From Kordiimonas sediminis (GTDB lineage Bacteria; Pseudomonadota; Alphaproteobacteria; Sphingomonadales; Kordiimonadaceae): a stretch of DNA of 64,000 bases. Shown piece after piece: positions 63,900 through 64,000 of the stretch. The stretch is from assembly GCF_014656395.1 (NCBI RefSeq), contig NZ_BNCI01000002.1, positions 434,001-498,000 of the forward strand, in the 5' to 3' direction. The translations under genes and the position numbers were made by a program. The notes under the pieces are model-generated. The model made no database searches. It saw only the letters and a list, made by a program, of their open reading frames with translations, and had not been told where the DNA came from. The number at the start of each line of letters is the position of its first letter. The first letter of the stretch is position 1.

Positions 63900-64000
63900 A
63901 TGAGCGTGAAAACAGTACATGGTGAAAATAAGGTTGTTGATCTGTCGAAAAGACGTTCAGGCAACGCAGATGCGGCTTTTGGTGCCAGTATCAGTCGGGG
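63900..64000 (+). CDS. Hypothetical protein, 5' end only
   Basis: Opens with ATG 63900 and stays open to the right edge (33 full codons). The visible part is polar and basic ('VVDLSKRRSGNADAAFGA'). AGGCGAGGAA lies upstream. No family can be assigned. It follows the DUF2336 gene on the same strand and may be co-transcribed. Confidence 0.55.
   Translation, partial: MSVKTVHGENKVVDLSKRRSGNADAAFGASISR

Overview
The window comes from an alphaproteobacterium, most likely a marine, TonB-receptor-rich heterotroph of the Kordiimonadales/Sphingomonadales kind (the class is well supported; the order is inference). Pointers to the class are a CcrM-type GANTC methyltransferase, two perfect GTTC-N7-GTTC LexA (SOS) boxes, the mutY / dciA (DUF721) / dsbA-like / smc gene order, a PAS_5-type protein, a DUF2336 protein and a PEPxxW-type PEP-CTERM protein. 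No phage, insertion sequence, CRISPR array or rRNA operon was seen. One tRNA gene, tRNA-Leu(UAA), lies at 30562-30649.

Layout. 1-3169: end of a phosphohexomutase gene, then clpS-clpA (N-end-rule proteolysis). 3239-5827 (minus): a compact quorum-sensing operon luxR-luxI-phyH with a near-perfect lux box between luxR and luxI. 6014-9244 (minus): a large secreted beta-propeller/amidohydrolase. 9245-12150: a long gap with a small basic ORF and a possible structured RNA, then rnhB and ccrM; six GANTC sites sit directly in front of ccrM. 12229-17494: an MddA-like S-methyltransferase, an MFS transporter, an M20 peptidase and mutY, with the M20 terminator buried inside the mutY coding region. 17574-23363: dciA, two tandem DsbA-like lipoproteins (the duplication carried a decayed 3' piece of dciA with it) and smc. 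23473-30492: an amidohydrolase, purB plus a PAS_5 protein, the adhC-fghA-peptidase formaldehyde-detoxification operon and a CinA-type protein. 30562-32555: tRNA-Leu followed by an A+T-rich, apparently acquired dGTPase of the anti-phage type. 32866-37076: surface and small envelope proteins, an SOS-controlled Y-family polymerase translationally coupled to a zinc-ribbon protein, and an ankyrin-like membrane-anchored protein. 37331-43952: TonB receptor/AraC pair, PEP-CTERM protein, membrane LytTR regulator divergent from a PDZ-hydrolase. 44232-54501: winged-helix-TPR regulator with an M1-like protein, lipocalin, CPA2 antiporter, dihaem cytochrome c-rhodanese fusion, XRE regulator, solute-binding protein, sulfotransferase and an SOS-box-controlled S24 peptidase without DNA-binding domain. 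54874-57926: flgK-flgL behind a sigma-54-type promoter. 58191-64000: TonB receptor, PhoD-type phosphatase, flavin reductase, and a DUF2336 gene with a second GANTC cluster in its upstream region.

Four control circuits can be read from the DNA: AHL quorum sensing of luxI-phyH, CcrM methylation acting on ccrM and perhaps on the DUF2336 gene, the LexA regulon (Y-family polymerase and S24 peptidase), and sigma-54 control of late flagellar genes. The most unusual items are the luxR-lux box-luxI-phyH operon, the two GANTC clusters, the HTH-less S24 protein behind an SOS box, the dsbA duplication with its dciA scar, the tRNA-linked dGTPase and the cytochrome c-rhodanese fusion. Family names come from recognising motifs by eye; no database search was run.
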